The notes beneath the pieces were generated by a model. That model did not search any database. It saw only the letters and a program-made list of their open reading frames with translations, and was not told the origin of the DNA. Positions 1 through 11,166 of a stretch of DNA of 60,359 nt are shown in pieces (the first letter of the stretch is position 1; each line of letters starts with the position of its first letter). The position numbers and the translations under genes are program-made. The stretch is from Gammaproteobacteria bacterium. GTDB lineage: Bacteria > Pseudomonadota > Gammaproteobacteria > Pseudomonadales > Pseudohongiellaceae. The stretch lies in contig PCCP01000033.1 in NCBI GenBank assembly GCA_002731775.1, positions 5,470-65,828 on the forward strand, written 5' to 3'.

Positions 1-347
1 AGAGAGGTAACGGAAACCACGATGATTCCAGTGCGTAGTTGGGGCATGTGATAGAGCGTGCGCAGACGATCCGAGATGATGTCCTGGTGGGGAGAAAAAA
101 TGTCGTAGGGCAGGGTCTCCCAGTCCGGCAGACTGAAGACGTCGAGATTTGCCTTGGCCTTGCAGAAGTATTTCAGCTCCCGTTTTAGCCGCCCAGCCGC
201 TTCGTTGTCTTCGCACACCACTAACAGGGGGCCTTCGCAATTGGCGGCTGCGTTACTTATGGCGAGACTGACGGCAGTGCCATGGAGCTGTTTCCAGTAT
301 GCAATGTTGCTGCCTTGCGGCAGTGGCGGATCAAAAATATTTGGCAT
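1..347 (-). CDS. mfd: Transcription-repair coupling factor, N-terminal part (partial)
   Basis: Reading leftward from the ATG at 347-345 gives about 115 residues that run off the left edge. The segment LPDWETLPYDIFSPHQDIIS followed by DRL is the hallmark of the UvrB-like N-terminal domain of Mfd, the ATP-dependent translocase that removes stalled RNA polymerase and recruits UvrA to DNA damage. The full protein is normally about 1150 residues, so only roughly a tenth is present and the helicase domains are outside the window. It is divergent from gap, an arrangement also known in Pseudomonas. No strong ribosome-binding site is visible before the chosen start. Confidence 0.9.
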   Translation of the reverse strand, partial: MPNIFDPPLPQGSNIAYWKQLHGTAVSLAISNAAANCEGPLLVVCEDNEAAGRLKRELKYFCKAKANLDVFSLPDWETLPYDIFSPHQDIISDRLRTLYHMPQLRTGIIVVSVTS

Positions 348-477
348 GGGATAGTCGGGCGTATCGGACGCTGGCGGATTTCGTGTGGGCTTAAGCGTGC
401 AATGTGGTCAGGGATTGTAGCCTAAAAGCGGGCCTGGAGCAGTGTCTGCTTCTGTCTCAATCTGGGTTGCGAATTTG

Positions 478-506
478 TTGCACTGGCAATCCTTTCACAA
501 GATAAT
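478..506 (+). promoter_or_regulatory. Candidate sigma-70 promoter of gap
   Basis: TTGCAC (478-483) and GATAAT (501-506) are separated by exactly 17 bases, which would start transcription near 513, about 30 bases before the gap start. The -10 box is a 5/6 match and the -35 box is weak. This is inferred from sequence only. Confidence 0.45.
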
Positions 507-542
507 ACCGCCCTTGAAAAATACAGCAAAAAAGGGGTTGTT

Positions 543-2015
543 GTGAATCGTCCAAGCGTAGATGACTATTTTAGTGATTGGAAACAACGGGAGGCGCTGG
601 TACAGGAAATGATTCCCGTGCTCGGTCGCCTGTTCAGTGCGCACAATGTCGGTGTTTATATATATGGCAGACCCCTGCATAACCGCTCGGTGACATTCAT
701 CATGAAATCCCATCGTTTCGTGCGCCAGATCGAGCGTAACGAGATGTCGGAATTTGAGACCCACGCGGTACTCATGGCGATGGCGAAACTCGACCTGTGG
801 CATGCCGAGATCGATCTCGGCAAACTCGCGGTTAATTTCATGGCGCTTCAGGAAGCTCAAGGTGATGATGCGTTGGGGGTGGATGAATTCGTCGCTAACG
901 AGTTGGGCTACTTGATTGGTGTTAATGAAAAGCCCATGGCCAAATCCCAGGACGTGGTGCTCTATGGCTTTGGTCGCATCGGTCGCCTAATGGCACGGTT
1001 ACTGGTGGAACGTACCAGTACTGGCGAGGTTATGCGCCTGAGGGCTATCGTGCTGCGACCGGGGCCGCCGGGTGACCTGGAAAAGCGCGCCAGTCTGTTC
1101 ACTGCCGATTCCGTACACGGTGCATTTCAGGGGACTCTGCGGGTCGATGAGGAGAACCGGAGTCTGATCGCCAACGGCAATGTAATCAAGGTAATCTATG
1201 CCAACAACCCGGATGAAATTGACTACACCGAATACGGCATCGACGACGCCCTTATCATCGACAATACCGGCAAATGGAGAGACCGGGAGGGTCTGTCTCT
1301 ACACCTGAAGTCGAAGGGGGTGGCAAAAGTCATCCTCACGGCGCCGGGCAAGGGTGACGTAAAAAATATAGTCTATGGCATCAATGACGATCAGATCGGC
1401 GACGACGACGCCATCCTTACCGCTGCATCCTGCACTACCAATGCCATAGCGCCAGTACTGAAGGTGGTCAATGATAAATACGGCATCGAGAAGGGACACA
1501 TCGAGTCGGTTCACGCTTATACCAATGACCAGAATCTGATCGATAACTACCACAAAGGCAGTCGCCGAGGTCGCAGTGCCGCGTTAAACATGGTGTTGAC
1601 GGAAACCGGAGCCGCCAAGGCAGTGGTGAAGGTGATACCAGAGCTGGCAGGTAAACTTACCGGCAACGCGGTGCGGGTACCGATCCCCAATGTATCCATG
1701 GCGATCATGAATCTGACCCTGAAAAGCGATACCACCAAAGATGAGATCAATGAGTTCCTGCGCGACATCGCCCTACACTCGAAGCTGCAGAATCAGATCA
1801 GCTACACCCAGTCCCCGGATGCGGTTTCCAGCGATTTTGTCGGCACCCGGGAAGCCTGTATCGTGGATTCCAATGCCACCATCGTCAACGGCAACCACTG
1901 TGTCCTGTACCTGTGGTATGACAATGAATTTGGCTACTGCTGCCAGGTTGCGCGCATGGTCTACAAGATGGCGGGGATAAGTTACAAGCAGTATCCAGTC
2001 GAAGAAACGGCTTAG
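543..2015 (+). CDS. gap: Glyceraldehyde-3-phosphate dehydrogenase, long form
   Basis: 490-residue member of the long GAPDH subfamily found in Pseudomonas and relatives, which carries an N-terminal extension of about 130 residues before the Rossmann domain. The NAD-binding motif YGFGRIGRL lies near residue 140 and the catalytic cysteine is in ASCTTNAIAPVL near residue 300; the C-terminal YDNEFGYC signature is intact. It catalyses the reversible NAD(P)-dependent oxidation of glyceraldehyde 3-phosphate to 1,3-bisphosphoglycerate in the cytoplasm. The start is GTG at 543, preceded five bases upstream by GGGG (534-537). The role of the N-terminal extension is not evident from sequence. apbE follows 16 bases downstream and may be cotranscribed. 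Confidence 0.93.
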   Translation: MNRPSVDDYFSDWKQREALVQEMIPVLGRLFSAHNVGVYIYGRPLHNRSVTFIMKSHRFVRQIERNEMSEFETHAVLMAMAKLDLWHAEIDLGKLAVNFMALQEAQGDDALGVDEFVANELGYLIGVNEKPMAKSQDVVLYGFGRIGRLMARLLVERTSTGEVMRLRAIVLRPGPPGDLEKRASLFTADSVHGAFQGTLRVDEENRSLIANGNVIKVIYANNPDEIDYTEYGIDDALIIDNTGKWRDREGLSLHLKSKGVAKVILTAPGKGDVKNIVYGINDDQIGDDDAILTAASCTTNAIAPVLKVVNDKYGIEKGHIESVHAYTNDQNLIDNYHKGSRRGRSAALNMVLTETGAAKAVVKVIPELAGKLTGNAVRVPIPNVSMAIMNLTLKSDTTKDEINEFLRDIALHSKLQNQISYTQSPDAVSSDFVGTREACIVDSNATIVNGNHCVLYLWYDNEFGYCCQVARMVYKMAGISYKQYPVEETA

Positions 2016-2031
2016 TCAAAGGCACCATAGC

Positions 2032-3090
2032 TTGTCAGATTTTTTGCGAAAGCATGCGTATCTAATAATTATCTCTTTGGTCCTGTTGTCCGGCGGCATC
2101 CTTCTGCTTGCCAGAACTTCGGGTGGAATTCAGCAGCTCAGTGGTTACACCATGGGTACCACGTATCACATTCAGATCGTGGACATGCCCACTGCACTTT
2201 CCAGCGAGGAAATCGCCACCGATGTCAGTGCCCTGCTGCTGGCATTGGACATCCGAATATTTTCTACCTACGCCGCCGATTCCGAGCTTTCCCGTTTCAA
2301 TAAGCAGCCGTTAAATCAGCCTTTTGCTGCATCTTCAGAGCTGCTGGCGGTACTGACGCTGGCACGGGAGATCGCCGAACTAAGCGACGGTGCCTTCGAT
2401 GTAACCGTGGGGGGGTTGGTTAATCTCTGGGGCTTCGGTCCTTCGCTACAGGTTCCCGGTGACGAGTTTCCTCAGCAGCGGGAAATCGATTCCCTGTTGC
2501 AGTCCGTGGGTTATGAGCTGCTGAAAATCGACCAGGCCCGCGCCGAGATCACCAGAGGGGCAGAGTTTTACGTGGATCTTAGTGGTATTGCCAAGGGCTA
2601 TGCAGTAGATCAACTGGCGGCCTATTTCGACGGGTTGGGGGTTGAGAATTACTTCCTGGAAATAGGCGGGGAATTGAAGATAAAGGGAGAAAAGCCCGGT
2701 GCTATCAGTTGGGTGCCGGCTATAGAAACTCCCCTGGACTCGACGCCGCAAATCTATGAAGTTTTTTCCACTAACGGCGCCGAGATCGCTGTCGCTGGTT
2801 CCGGCGATTATAGGAATTATTTCGAAGTGGATGGGCTGCGGTATTCACACGAGATCGACCCCAGAAACGGCAGGCCCGTTAGTCACAGCCTGGCGGCGGT
2901 GTACGTGATCGATGATTCTGCGGCGCGGGCCGATGCACTGGCAACGGCGTATATGGTGCTAGGGCTGGAAGCTGCACGTGAACTGGCGCAAGCCACGGCG
3001 CAGGCAGCATATTTTATTTATACCAGCGATGGCGTCGAGTTCCGCGACTATGTGACCCCGGAGTTCACCGACTACCTGCGAACGGATTAA
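2032..3090 (+). CDS. apbE: FAD:protein FMN transferase
   Basis: 352 residues with an N-terminal membrane anchor (about residues 8-28) and the ApbE fold: GYTMGTTYHIQ near residue 38, VTVGGLVNLWGFG, the DLSGIAKGYAVDQ segment, an EIGGE motif and a C-terminal GxxDAxATA-like stretch. ApbE enzymes attach FMN from FAD to Thr (or Ser) of periplasm-facing flavoproteins such as NqrB, NqrC and RnfG/D. No lipobox cysteine is seen, so it appears anchored by the hydrophobic segment. The start TTG at 2032 lacks a good ribosome-binding site. In related bacteria this gene sits at the end of the nqrABCDEF operon next to gap and mfd; here no nqr genes follow, and the next operon is nuo. Confidence 0.93.
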   Translation: MSDFLRKHAYLIIISLVLLSGGILLLARTSGGIQQLSGYTMGTTYHIQIVDMPTALSSEEIATDVSALLLALDIRIFSTYAADSELSRFNKQPLNQPFAASSELLAVLTLAREIAELSDGAFDVTVGGLVNLWGFGPSLQVPGDEFPQQREIDSLLQSVGYELLKIDQARAEITRGAEFYVDLSGIAKGYAVDQLAAYFDGLGVENYFLEIGGELKIKGEKPGAISWVPAIETPLDSTPQIYEVFSTNGAEIAVAGSGDYRNYFEVDGLRYSHEIDPRNGRPVSHSLAAVYVIDDSAARADALATAYMVLGLEAARELAQATAQAAYFIYTSDGVEFRDYVTPEFTDYLRTD

Positions 3091-3580
3091 GCGTACTATC
3101 ACCCGGGCCTTCGAGGGCCTGAGAGAACGTGATCAATCCCGGGCTTCAGCGCTAGCTGAAGGGTCGATCATTTCCTGTTCCCGAACCGACATTGCGCTGC
3201 CGCTGTAAACAATAAGCCACAATAAAAGCAGCAAGAATTCGTAACGCTGATCTTTTTTCGTCGATTTTCGAGCGCTTGTACCGAGGGAAATTGATGCTAA
3301 ACGGAGGGCTCATATCGGCTTGATTATCGCGGTCAAAATCACTCCCGTTTTCCCTTGCCAGGCAGGTCCGTCGAGGCACCCGAGGACGACAGTAATTGCG
3401 GTCGCGTAGTGGCGAAATCACTTGCCTTCCCATGGCTATAAGTGTACATTCCGTGCGCAATCCAGGACCGGCTTTTGCAGCCAAACGGCAGAGTAAAAAA
3501 GCAAGATCTAATGCCAGGTAAAACCAGCTATTACCAGAGCCGATTTTTGTTAGTCTGAAGGTCAATGTGTCGCCTGCAGC
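3091..3580. other. Gene-free leader between apbE and nuoA
   Basis: 490 bases without a convincing gene. The leftward open frame at 3152-3565 has no recognisable family features and an odd composition. A perfect 7-bp hairpin (CTTCAGC/GCTGAAG, 3144-3161) lies 50 bases after apbE but lacks a T tract. The nuo promoter must lie here, but I cannot place it with confidence. Confidence 0.6.
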
Positions 3581-4078
3581 ATGAGTACTCTAGTTATAAC
3601 CATGCCAGCTTCACGGAGTATTAGTAGCTTGGAAGGATCGGTAGAAATCATAGACGGCATGCGCCCATTTCTGTTTTACTTCGCGCTGGTGATGTTCGTC
3701 GTGCTGACCATGCTGGTACTCTCCTATTTTTTGGGGGAGCGGATAAATCGACCCGGTAAAAACCTGCCCTTCGAATCCGGTATCGTCTCCGTTGGCAGTT
3801 CACACTTTCGTATCTCCGTACAATTCTACCTGCCCGCAATCCTCTTCATCATCTTCGATCTCGAAGTGGTATTTCTGTTTGCCTGGGCGGTGGCGGTCAA
3901 GGAAGCGGGTTGGCCTGGTTTCGTCGAGATTTCTGTGTTCATTTTCATATTGATCGCAGCGTTGTTCTATTTATGGCGTATCCGCGCCCTCGATTGGCGG
4001 ACCGACATCCAGCGCCGCGAACTGAAATCTCTGAAGGGTCCTGGCGGTGTCACCAACAAGAAGGAATTCAAGCTATGA
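3581..4078 (+). CDS. nuoA: NADH-quinone oxidoreductase subunit A
   Basis: 165 residues with three predicted transmembrane helices and the NuoA signature: KNLPFESGI, then [20 protein letters not shown] with the conserved acidic residues of the membrane arm. NuoA is a small membrane subunit at the junction of the hydrophilic and membrane arms of complex I and forms part of the quinone chamber. The N terminus is about 20 residues longer than the core family; an internal ATG at the second methionine or at MRPFLF would give a shorter protein. First gene of the nuo operon; its stop overlaps the nuoB start (ATGA). Confidence 0.95.
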   Translation: MSTLVITMPASRSISSLEGSVEIIDGMRPFLFYFALVMFVVLTMLVLSYFLGERINRPGKNLPFESGIVSVGSSHFRISVQFYLPAILFIIFDLEVVFLFAWAVAVKEAGWPGFVEISVFIFILIAALFYLWRIRALDWRTDIQRRELKSLKGPGGVTNKKEFKL

Positions 4079-4722
4079 GCATTCATTTGCAGCCGGTAGA
4101 CGAAGCTAGCTCGGTAAAACCCGGCGGTGGCGGCAGCGGCATCCATGAGTTTATTCGTCGCAATCTGGTGATGGCTAAGCTCGAAGACATGGTGGCCTGG
4201 GGCAGGAAAAATTCCATCTGGCCATTTAACTTCGGCCTCTCCTGCTGCTATGTGGAAATGGCCACCGCTTTTACGGCACGTCACGACCTGGCCCGGTTCG
4301 GTGCCGAGGTAATCCGGGGCACGCCGAGGCAGGCGGACATGATAATCATTGCCGGTACAGTTTTCCGCAAGATGGCGCCGGTGGTGAAACTACTCCATGA
4401 ACAGCTGCTGGAGCCGAAGTGGGTCATCTCCATGGGCTCCTGCGCGAATTCCGGAGGCATGTACGACAGTTACTCGGTGGTGCAAGGTGTGGACAAATTC
4501 CTGCCGGTAGACGTCTACGTGTCCGGCTGTCCACCGCGTCCGGAAGCACTGTTGCAGGGGCTGATCCTGCTGCAGGAGTCAATCACCCGGGAGCGCCGGC
4601 CCCTGAGCTGGCTGCTTAATGACAAGGGCATTATCGAACGTGAGGCGAAGCCCGTGCAACGAGAGCTAAGACATGCAGATCGAATCGCTGCAACGGAATT
4701 AAGGTCCTCGGAAGAAGTTTAA
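4075..4722 (+). CDS. nuoB: NADH-quinone oxidoreductase subunit B (N2 cluster)
   Basis: 215 residues from the ATG at 4075, which overlaps the nuoA stop by four bases; the open frame extends upstream but this overlap and the protein family fix the start. The ligands of the terminal 4Fe-4S cluster N2 are visible: the tandem cysteines in LSCCYVEM, the cysteine in MGSCANSGG and that in SGCPPRPEA. NuoB passes electrons to ubiquinone. The C-terminal tail (about 40 residues) is charged and poorly conserved. A short AT-rich gap separates it from nuoCD. Confidence 0.97.
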   Translation: MSIHLQPVDEASSVKPGGGGSGIHEFIRRNLVMAKLEDMVAWGRKNSIWPFNFGLSCCYVEMATAFTARHDLARFGAEVIRGTPRQADMIIIAGTVFRKMAPVVKLLHEQLLEPKWVISMGSCANSGGMYDSYSVVQGVDKFLPVDVYVSGCPPRPEALLQGLILLQESITRERRPLSWLLNDKGIIEREAKPVQRELRHADRIAATELRSSEEV

Positions 4723-4775
4723 AATAGTAATATAACCATATAGATAAGTAATACATTTAATCTAAAATATTAAAG

Positions 4776-6554
4776 ATGCAAGTAGCCGAAAACACAGCCC
4801 AAACCAGCTCCCAGACCAGCTCCTTACTGGATCAAATGCGCCGGGAGTTCCCGCATCAGATCCTGGCAGAGCAGCAAAGTTGCGACGGTATTCCCACGCT
4901 GTGGGTCGATAAAGCCCATCTGAAATCGATGTTAAGGACACTGCAGTCGAAAACCAGCCCGGTATTCGAGATGCTCTATGATCTCACCGCCATCGACGAG
5001 CGCCTGCGGGTACATCGAGAAGGCCAGCCAGCCAGTGAATTCACCGTGGTTTATCACCTGATGTCGTTCAGCGGCAATTGTGATTTCCGCCTCAAGGTGC
5101 CATTAGCGGATGCCGACCTGACCCTGCCCAGCGTAATCGAGTTATGGCCCAGTGCCAATTGGTACGAGCGGGAAACCTGGGACATGTTCGGCATCAATTT
5201 CGAAGGCCATCCCAATCTCTATCGCATCCTGATGCCACCAAACTGGGAGGGCCACCCGCTGCGCAAGGAGCACCCGGCCCGGGCCACAGAGATGGAACCC
5301 TATTCCCTCGATGATGAGCAGGAAGTCGTGGAACAGGCGGCCCTGAAGTTTCGACCCGAAGACTGGGGTATGAAGCGGGAGTCGGAACATTCGGAATTCA
5401 TGTTTCTCAACATGGGCCCCAATCACCCCAGCGTACACGGCGCCTTTCGCATCGCCCTGCAACTCGACGGTGAGGTGGTGGTAGACGCGGTGCCCGATAT
5501 CGGCTACCACCATCGCGGCGCCGAAAAAATGGGTGAGCGGCAGACCTGGCATACCTTCATACCTTACACCGACAGGATCGATTATCTCGGCGGGGTGATG
5601 AATAACCTGCCCTATGTCATGGCGGTGGAAAAAATGGCCGGTATCGAGGTGCCAGAACGGGTCAAGGTAATTCGCGTCATGCTCTCGGAAATGTTTCGAG
5701 TCTGCAGCCATCTCTTGTTTTATGGCACCTTCGCCCAGGACGTGGGCCAGTTGTCACCGATCTTCTATATGTTCGTAGAGCGCGAGCGCATCTTCAATAT
5801 CATCGAATCCATCTGCGGCGCCAGGATGCATCCGGGGTGGTTCCGTATCGGCGGCGTAGCCGAGGACTTGCCCAGCGGCTGGGAGAAGAGAGTCCAGGAA
5901 TTGCTGGATTTTATGCCGGCGCGAATGGACGAGTACGACGGCATGGTACTGAACAATGGCATCCTCAAGCGCCGCACCCAGGGTGTCGGTGTGTTTGATA
6001 AAGAAGAAGCCTTTGCCTGGGCTCTCACCGGTTCAGGCCTGCGCGCGGCCGGTTTCGAATGGGATTACCGCAAGCAGCGACCCTACAGCGGTTATGAGAA
6101 TTTTGAATTCGATGTCCCCATTGCTATCAATGGAGATGTCTATGATCGCTGCGCCGTCAGAGTCGAGGAAATACGACAGAGTCTGCGCATCATAAAGCAG
6201 TGCCTGGACAACATGCCATCGGGACATTACAAGTCGGATCACCCTCTGACCACGCCACCGCGAAAAGAAAAAACCATGGAGGACATCGAGACCCTGATCG
6301 ATCATTTCCTGAGTGTGAGTTGGGGGCCGGTAATTCCGCCCAACGAGGTATCGGTGGGGGTCGAAGCGACCAAGGGCGTTAACAGTTATTACCTGATCAG
6401 CGATGGTGGCACCACCTCCTATCGCACGCGGATACGCACGCCGACCTTTCCCCACCTGCAGATGATTCCGAAGATGTGTCGTGGCTTCATGCTCGCCGAC
6501 CTGGTGGCCATTGTTGCTGGCATCGATTTTGTGATGGCGGATGTGGACCGATGA
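4776..6554 (+). CDS. nuoCD: NADH-quinone oxidoreductase fused subunits C and D
   Basis: 592 residues. Residues 1 to about 195 are the NuoC (30-kDa) domain, with [13 protein letters not shown] and PLRKEHP; from about residue 205 the NuoD (49-kDa) domain begins at [15 protein letters not shown] and runs to the C-terminal [11 protein letters not shown]. NuoD builds the quinone-binding pocket with NuoB. The C-D fusion is typical of gammaproteobacterial complex I. The 53 bases before the ATG are strikingly AT-rich and contain no Shine-Dalgarno sequence. The stop overlaps the start of nuoE (ATGA). Confidence 0.97.
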   Translation: MQVAENTAQTSSQTSSLLDQMRREFPHQILAEQQSCDGIPTLWVDKAHLKSMLRTLQSKTSPVFEMLYDLTAIDERLRVHREGQPASEFTVVYHLMSFSGNCDFRLKVPLADADLTLPSVIELWPSANWYERETWDMFGINFEGHPNLYRILMPPNWEGHPLRKEHPARATEMEPYSLDDEQEVVEQAALKFRPEDWGMKRESEHSEFMFLNMGPNHPSVHGAFRIALQLDGEVVVDAVPDIGYHHRGAEKMGERQTWHTFIPYTDRIDYLGGVMNNLPYVMAVEKMAGIEVPERVKVIRVMLSEMFRVCSHLLFYGTFAQDVGQLSPIFYMFVERERIFNIIESICGARMHPGWFRIGGVAEDLPSGWEKRVQELLDFMPARMDEYDGMVLNNGILKRRTQGVGVFDKEEAFAWALTGSGLRAAGFEWDYRKQRPYSGYENFEFDVPIAINGDVYDRCAVRVEEIRQSLRIIKQCLDNMPSGHYKSDHPLTTPPRKEKTMEDIETLIDHFLSVSWGPVIPPNEVSVGVEATKGVNSYYLISDGGTTSYRTRIRTPTFPHLQMIPKMCRGFMLADLVAIVAGIDFVMADVDR

Positions 6555-7075
6555 GTAAGCAGATTATCGCCAGTTCTAATCAGCGAGCACGGCAATTGAC
6601 GGCGGCCGAGATTGCCGAAATCGATCATGAATTGGGGCTGTATCCGGATAAGCAGGCGGTAGGCCTGGAAGCCTTGAAGATCGTGCAGAAACACCAGGGT
6701 TGGGTGTCCGACGAAAGTCTGCTGGCGATTGCCGGCTATCTGGACTTGCCGGTGGCGGGGCTTGAGGGCGTGGCGACATTTTTCAATCTGATATACAGGC
6801 GGCCGGTTGGGCGCAATGTGATGCTGTTTTGTGACAGTGTCAGTTGCTGGATCATGGGTTGTGAGGGTCTCAAGGCGCACATCAAGCAGGCGCTGGATAT
6901 CGATTTCGGTGAGACCAGTAAAGATGGCGACTTTACCCTGATTCCGGTTCCCTGCCTCGGTGACTGTGATCGGGCACCGGTGATGATGGTGGGGGAAGAT
7001 CTGCATAGGAATCTGACTGCAGAGAAGATCGACAAGATTATTCTGGATTATAGAAAAGGCGAGGGCAGCGAGTGA
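6551..7075 (+). CDS. nuoE: NADH-quinone oxidoreductase subunit E (2Fe-2S)
   Basis: 174 residues from the ATG at 6551, overlapping the nuoCD stop by four bases. The thioredoxin-like 2Fe-2S domain has its four ligands at C94 and C99 (CDSVSC) and C135 and C139 (CLGDC), binding cluster N1a. The segment [14 protein letters not shown] is typical of the family. NuoE docks on NuoF in the NADH-oxidising tip of complex I. Confidence 0.96.
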   Translation: MSKQIIASSNQRARQLTAAEIAEIDHELGLYPDKQAVGLEALKIVQKHQGWVSDESLLAIAGYLDLPVAGLEGVATFFNLIYRRPVGRNVMLFCDSVSCWIMGCEGLKAHIKQALDIDFGETSKDGDFTLIPVPCLGDCDRAPVMMVGEDLHRNLTAEKIDKIILDYRKGEGSE

Positions 7076-7091
7076 TCTTGCAGGAATTAAA

Positions 7092-8372
7092 ATGGTCAAC
7101 AATCCTTTAACAAAGAACATCGACATGTCCCGGCCGCCACTGGAAATCACCGCCTACGAGGCCAGCGATGGCTACCAGAGTGTGCAGCTGATCGCGCAGG
7201 GCTTGAGCCCTGAAGATGTGCTGCAGCGAGTGAAAGACTCCGGCCTCAAGGGCCGCGGTGGTGCTGGTTTTCCCACCGGTTTGAAGTGGAGCTTCGTGCC
7301 CCAGGGTGAGAATACGCCCCAGCAGAAATTCCTAGTGGTCAATGCCGATGAGATGGAACCCGGCACCTTCAAAGACAGGCTGCTGATGGAGGGTGACCCG
7401 CATTTGCTAATCGAAGGCGTGATCATCGCCGCCTATGCCATACGCGCCAGCAAGGCCTACATCTTTCTGCGTGGTGAGTATGTGGAGTCGGAGCGGTTGT
7501 TGCGACGGGCTATCGATGAGGCGGTTAACCGCGGCTTTCTCGGCAGGAATATATTGGGTAGCGGTTTCGATCTCGACGTCATCGTCCATACCAGCGCAGG
7601 TCGTTATATCTGCGGTGAAGAGACGGCACTGCTCAATGCCCTGGAGGGCAAGCGCGCCACCCCAAGGGCGAAACCACCATTTCCCCAGGTTAGTGGCTTG
7701 TGGGGCAAGCCGACCATCGTCAATAACGTTGAAACTCTCTGCAATTTGCCAGGCATCCTTAGTTACGGCGTGGACTGGTATCACGGGCTGACCCAGGGTG
7801 GCGATCATGGCACCAAATTATTCGGTGTCAGTGGCAAGGTGAAAACCCCCGGATGTTGGGAATTACCCCTGGGGTTACCGATTCGCGAACTGCTGGAAGG
7901 CTATGCCGGTGGCATGCAGGATGGTCTGCAGCTGCGTGGATTTTTACCCGGCGGGGGTTCCACGGACTTCATGCTACCGGAACACCTCGATACTGCCCTG
8001 GACTACGACGAGATCGCCAAGCAGGGCAGCAGGCTGGCCACCGGCACCATGATCGTGCTGGATGACAAGACCTGTCCAGTTGGCATGGTAGGCAATTTGA
8101 TGAAGTTCTTCGCCAAGGAATCCTGCGGCTTCTGCACGCCATGTCGGGATGGCCTGCCCTGGGTTGAGGAGATCTTCAGGGATTTTGAAGCTGGGCACGG
8201 CAATGAAAAAGATCTGCAAATTTTGCATGATCATGTCGATTATCTAGGGCCGGGGCGAACCTTTTGTGCGCTGGCACCTGGTGCAACGGCGCCACTGGGA
8301 AGCGGGCTTAAATATTTCAAGGAAGATTTCGACAAGCATATTAAGGAACAATGCTGCCCTTATAAGCATTAA
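7092..8372 (+). CDS. nuoF: NADH-quinone oxidoreductase subunit F (NADH and FMN binding)
   Basis: 426 residues. The glycine-rich NADH/FMN site GLKGRGGAGFPTGLKW, the FMN-site motif CGEETALLNALEG and the N3 4Fe-4S ligands C345, C348 and C351 (CGFCTPC) plus a fourth cysteine near 392 (RTFCALAPG) are all present. It oxidises NADH and feeds electrons into the iron-sulfur chain. The start ATG at 7092 follows AGGA with good spacing; an alternative internal ATG (MSRPP) lies 11 codons in. Confidence 0.97.
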   Translation: MVNNPLTKNIDMSRPPLEITAYEASDGYQSVQLIAQGLSPEDVLQRVKDSGLKGRGGAGFPTGLKWSFVPQGENTPQQKFLVVNADEMEPGTFKDRLLMEGDPHLLIEGVIIAAYAIRASKAYIFLRGEYVESERLLRRAIDEAVNRGFLGRNILGSGFDLDVIVHTSAGRYICGEETALLNALEGKRATPRAKPPFPQVSGLWGKPTIVNNVETLCNLPGILSYGVDWYHGLTQGGDHGTKLFGVSGKVKTPGCWELPLGLPIRELLEGYAGGMQDGLQLRGFLPGGGSTDFMLPEHLDTALDYDEIAKQGSRLATGTMIVLDDKTCPVGMVGNLMKFFAKESCGFCTPCRDGLPWVEEIFRDFEAGHGNEKDLQILHDHVDYLGPGRTFCALAPGATAPLGSGLKYFKEDFDKHIKEQCCPYKH

Positions 8373-8425
8373 CTAACGGTTAAAGGCCTGACGGCAGACG
8401 AAGAATTCAAGAGCTGGAGTGAGTG

Positions 8426-11164
8426 ATGGCGAAAATTGTTATTGACGGGGTGAGCTACGAAGTAGATCCCGCTAACAATCTGTTACAGGAATGCCTTTCC
8501 CAGGGCCTCGACTTGCCTTATTTTTGTTGGCATCCCTGCATGGGATCCGTCGGTGCCTGCCGCCAGTGTGCGGTGAAGCAGTATCGGGATGCTGACGACA
8601 AAGACGGCATACTAGTGATGGCCTGCATGACGCCGGCTAGCGACGGTACGATTATTTCCATAGAGGATACGCAGGCGAAATCCTTCCGCGCCGATGTCAT
8701 TGAAAGCCTGATGATCTCTCACCCCCACGACTGTCCGGTTTGCGAAGAGGGTGGCGAATGCCACCTGCAGGACATGACTCAGATGTCTGGCCACAACTAT
8801 CGGCGCTATGACAAGAAAAAGGTGACCCACCGCAATCAGTACCTGGGGCCGTTCATAAATCACGAGATGAATCGCTGCATTGCGTGTTATCGGTGCGTGC
8901 GGTACTACAATGACTATGCCGGGGGCACTGATCTTTCCGCCCAGGCGTCACATCATCACGTGTATTTTGGCAGACAGGCTGACGGCGTGTTGGAGAGTGA
9001 ATTCAGCGGCAACCTGGTGGAAGTCTGTCCAACTGGCGTATTCACCGACAAGGGTTTTAGCGAGAACTACACCCGGAAATGGGACCTGCAGAGCGCGCCT
9101 TCCGTTTGTGTGGGTTGTGCGGTGGGTTGTAATACCACGCCGGGAGAGCGCTACGGTTCCTTGCGCCGGCTGGTGAATCGCTATAACAGTGAAATCAATG
9201 GCTATTTTCTTTGTGACCGTGGTCGTTTCGGCTTCGATTTCGTTAACAGCGAGCAGCGACTGACAGAACCTGTGCGCATAGTTAACGGGGAGTCACAGAC
9301 ACTCGCGGCTGCAGAGCTTAGCCAGACGCTAACAGAATTCAGCAGCGGTGGGGCTATCGGCATCGGTTCGCCACGAGCCAGCAACGAATCCAATTTTATG
9401 CTGCGCTGCCTGGTGGGAGAGAAAAATTTCTATGCCGGTTGCGCCGATACAGAACACGAGGCGTTACAGACAATTATCGAATTCGCTGCCGATCCGTCAT
9501 TTCATTGTCCGAGTATCTCCGAGATAGAACAGGCAGATGCGGTGGTGATTCTGGGTGAGGATGTTACCAATACCGCGCCGAGGCTGGCGCTGGCGCTGCG
9601 ACAGTCGGTTAGAAATAAAGCTCTGAGCCTGGCCGAAGATTCTCATATCGCCAGTTGGCAAGATGCCGCCGTGCGGGAACTGGCCCAGCAACAGCGCAGT
9701 CCACTTTGCGTATTAAGCAGCTATGCGACCAGGCTCGATGACGTGGCGTCAGATACCATAATCGAAGCACCGGGCGTGCTCACCGCCATAGGATTTGGTA
9801 TCGCCAATAAATTATCCGACAAAGCACCGGCAGCCGATGCCAGGTCGGTTGGTGCTTATGCCGAAGTAATAGAAGCTGTCGCCGAGCAACTCATGGCGGC
9901 GAAGCGGCCCCTAATCATCGCCGGTACCAGCGCGGGGAAAACCGACCTGATTCACGCTGCCGCCAACATCGCCCGGGCGCTAAAGGAAAAGCATGGCAGC
10001 GAGAAGGTCGATCTGTGTTTGCTGGTTCCGGAAGTAAATTCCATGGGGCTGACAATGATGGTGAACAAGGAAAATACCCTGGGCCGCGCCCTGAAAAAAC
10101 TCAGCAGTGGTGCCGTTAGCCATGCCGTTGTACTGGAGAACGATTTATATAGACGCGCCGACTCCGGCGTCGTCGATGCGGCGCTGGAGCGCTTGGAAAA
10201 CTTGATGGTGCTCGACTTGTTGGAGACGGCTACCACGGCGAAAGCCAGCGTGGTCTTGCCGACTACGGCTTTTTCCGAACATGAGGCTACCTACGTCAAT
10301 TACGAGGGCAGGGCGCAGCTCAGCTTTCAGGTCCACATGAATCATGGCGCCGCCAAACCCGCCTGGCGCTGGCTCAATGGTGAGCAGGAATGTGATGTCG
10401 AGACCATGGTTAACCGCTGTTCCAGCGAGGCCAGAGGCTTCGACAAACTGGGCCAGTTATTGCCGGACCCCGCCCAGTTTGTTGCCGGCATGAAAATCCC
10501 CCGGCAGTCACAGCGTTATAGCGGGCGCACCGCAATAAAGGCCAACCTCGACGTCCATGAACCGAAACAGCCGGTGGATTCAGAATCGGTCATGGCTTTT
10601 TCCATGGAAGGCATTCCGGCGCAGAAAGACGCCGCCTTCATGGCCTCGGCCTGGGCGCCGCGTTGGAATTCCAACCAGTCGATCAGCAAGTTCCAGGAAG
10701 AAGTTAACGGCAAACTCAAACAGGGACATATCGGCACTCAGTTAATCGAGAAGCTGGCTAACGGCGGTGCTTACCTGCCCCCCGCAAGCCCATCGACAGA
10801 GGTAGTCGATGGCTCCCTGGAAGTGGTGCTTGCCCATCAGATTTTCGGCAGTGACGAATTAAGCGCCAGATCAGATTCGATTCAGCAACGGATGACGGAT
10901 CCTTATATCGGCATCTCCCCGACAGATGCCCAGGCCCAAGGCGTACAGCATGGTGACATGGTCTCGCTGGATGGCATCGAAGTTCCGGTGGTGGCGTGCA
11001 TCAGATCGAAGATGCCGGAGGGCGTGGTGGCGATTTATTGTGGTGATGGCGACATCAATCCCCATTCTCTGCCAGCTACTGTCTCTATTGGCAGCAGCGA
11101 GTCGCCAGTCGGCGAGCGCGGCATTCGCGGTCTGATCGTCAGCGATTTGCTGGAGGATTACTAA
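8426..11164 (+). CDS. nuoG: NADH-quinone oxidoreductase subunit G
   Basis: 912 residues from the ATG at 8426, six bases after GGAG (8416-8419); a GTG one codon earlier is also open. The N-terminal ferredoxin-like 2Fe-2S domain ([14 protein letters not shown]), the His-Cys3 cluster ([12 protein letters not shown]), the 4Fe-4S ligands (CIACYRC, CPTG) and the extra CVGCAVGC cluster of the N7 type are present, followed by a long molybdopterin-oxidoreductase-like domain that has lost cofactor function in this family. It is the largest peripheral-arm subunit. Length is close to the E. coli protein. Confidence 0.96.
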   Translation: MAKIVIDGVSYEVDPANNLLQECLSQGLDLPYFCWHPCMGSVGACRQCAVKQYRDADDKDGILVMACMTPASDGTIISIEDTQAKSFRADVIESLMISHPHDCPVCEEGGECHLQDMTQMSGHNYRRYDKKKVTHRNQYLGPFINHEMNRCIACYRCVRYYNDYAGGTDLSAQASHHHVYFGRQADGVLESEFSGNLVEVCPTGVFTDKGFSENYTRKWDLQSAPSVCVGCAVGCNTTPGERYGSLRRLVNRYNSEINGYFLCDRGRFGFDFVNSEQRLTEPVRIVNGESQTLAAAELSQTLTEFSSGGAIGIGSPRASNESNFMLRCLVGEKNFYAGCADTEHEALQTIIEFAADPSFHCPSISEIEQADAVVILGEDVTNTAPRLALALRQSVRNKALSLAEDSHIASWQDAAVRELAQQQRSPLCVLSSYATRLDDVASDTIIEAPGVLTAIGFGIANKLSDKAPAADARSVGAYAEVIEAVAEQLMAAKRPLIIAGTSAGKTDLIHAAANIARALKEKHGSEKVDLCLLVPEVNSMGLTMMVNKENTLGRALKKLSSGAVSHAVVLENDLYRRADSGVVDAALERLENLMVLDLLETATTAKASVVLPTTAFSEHEATYVNYEGRAQLSFQVHMNHGAAKPAWRWLNGEQECDVETMVNRCSSEARGFDKLGQLLPDPAQFVAGMKIPRQSQRYSGRTAIKANLDVHEPKQPVDSESVMAFSMEGIPAQKDAAFMASAWAPRWNSNQSISKFQEEVNGKLKQGHIGTQLIEKLANGGAYLPPASPSTEVVDGSLEVVLAHQIFGSDELSARSDSIQQRMTDPYIGISPTDAQAQGVQHGDMVSLDGIEVPVVACIRSKMPEGVVAIYCGDGDINPHSLPATVSIGSSESPVGERGIRGLIVSDLLEDY

Positions 11165-11166
11165 GC

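Noticed and set aside
3144-3161. Perfect hairpin CTTCAGC/GCTGAAG after apbE as terminator
   Set aside because: No T tract follows and the stem contains palindromic restriction-like sequence; not enough for a terminator call.
3152-3565. Leftward 137-codon open frame between apbE and nuoA
   Set aside because: No family features, no ribosome-binding site, and a composition rich in Arg and Cys that looks like chance; I treat the stretch as leader DNA.
3091-3580. Possible remnant of nqrM or other nqr genes after apbE
   Set aside because: No Cys-rich NqrM-like segment or other Nqr fragment is readable in the forward frames.
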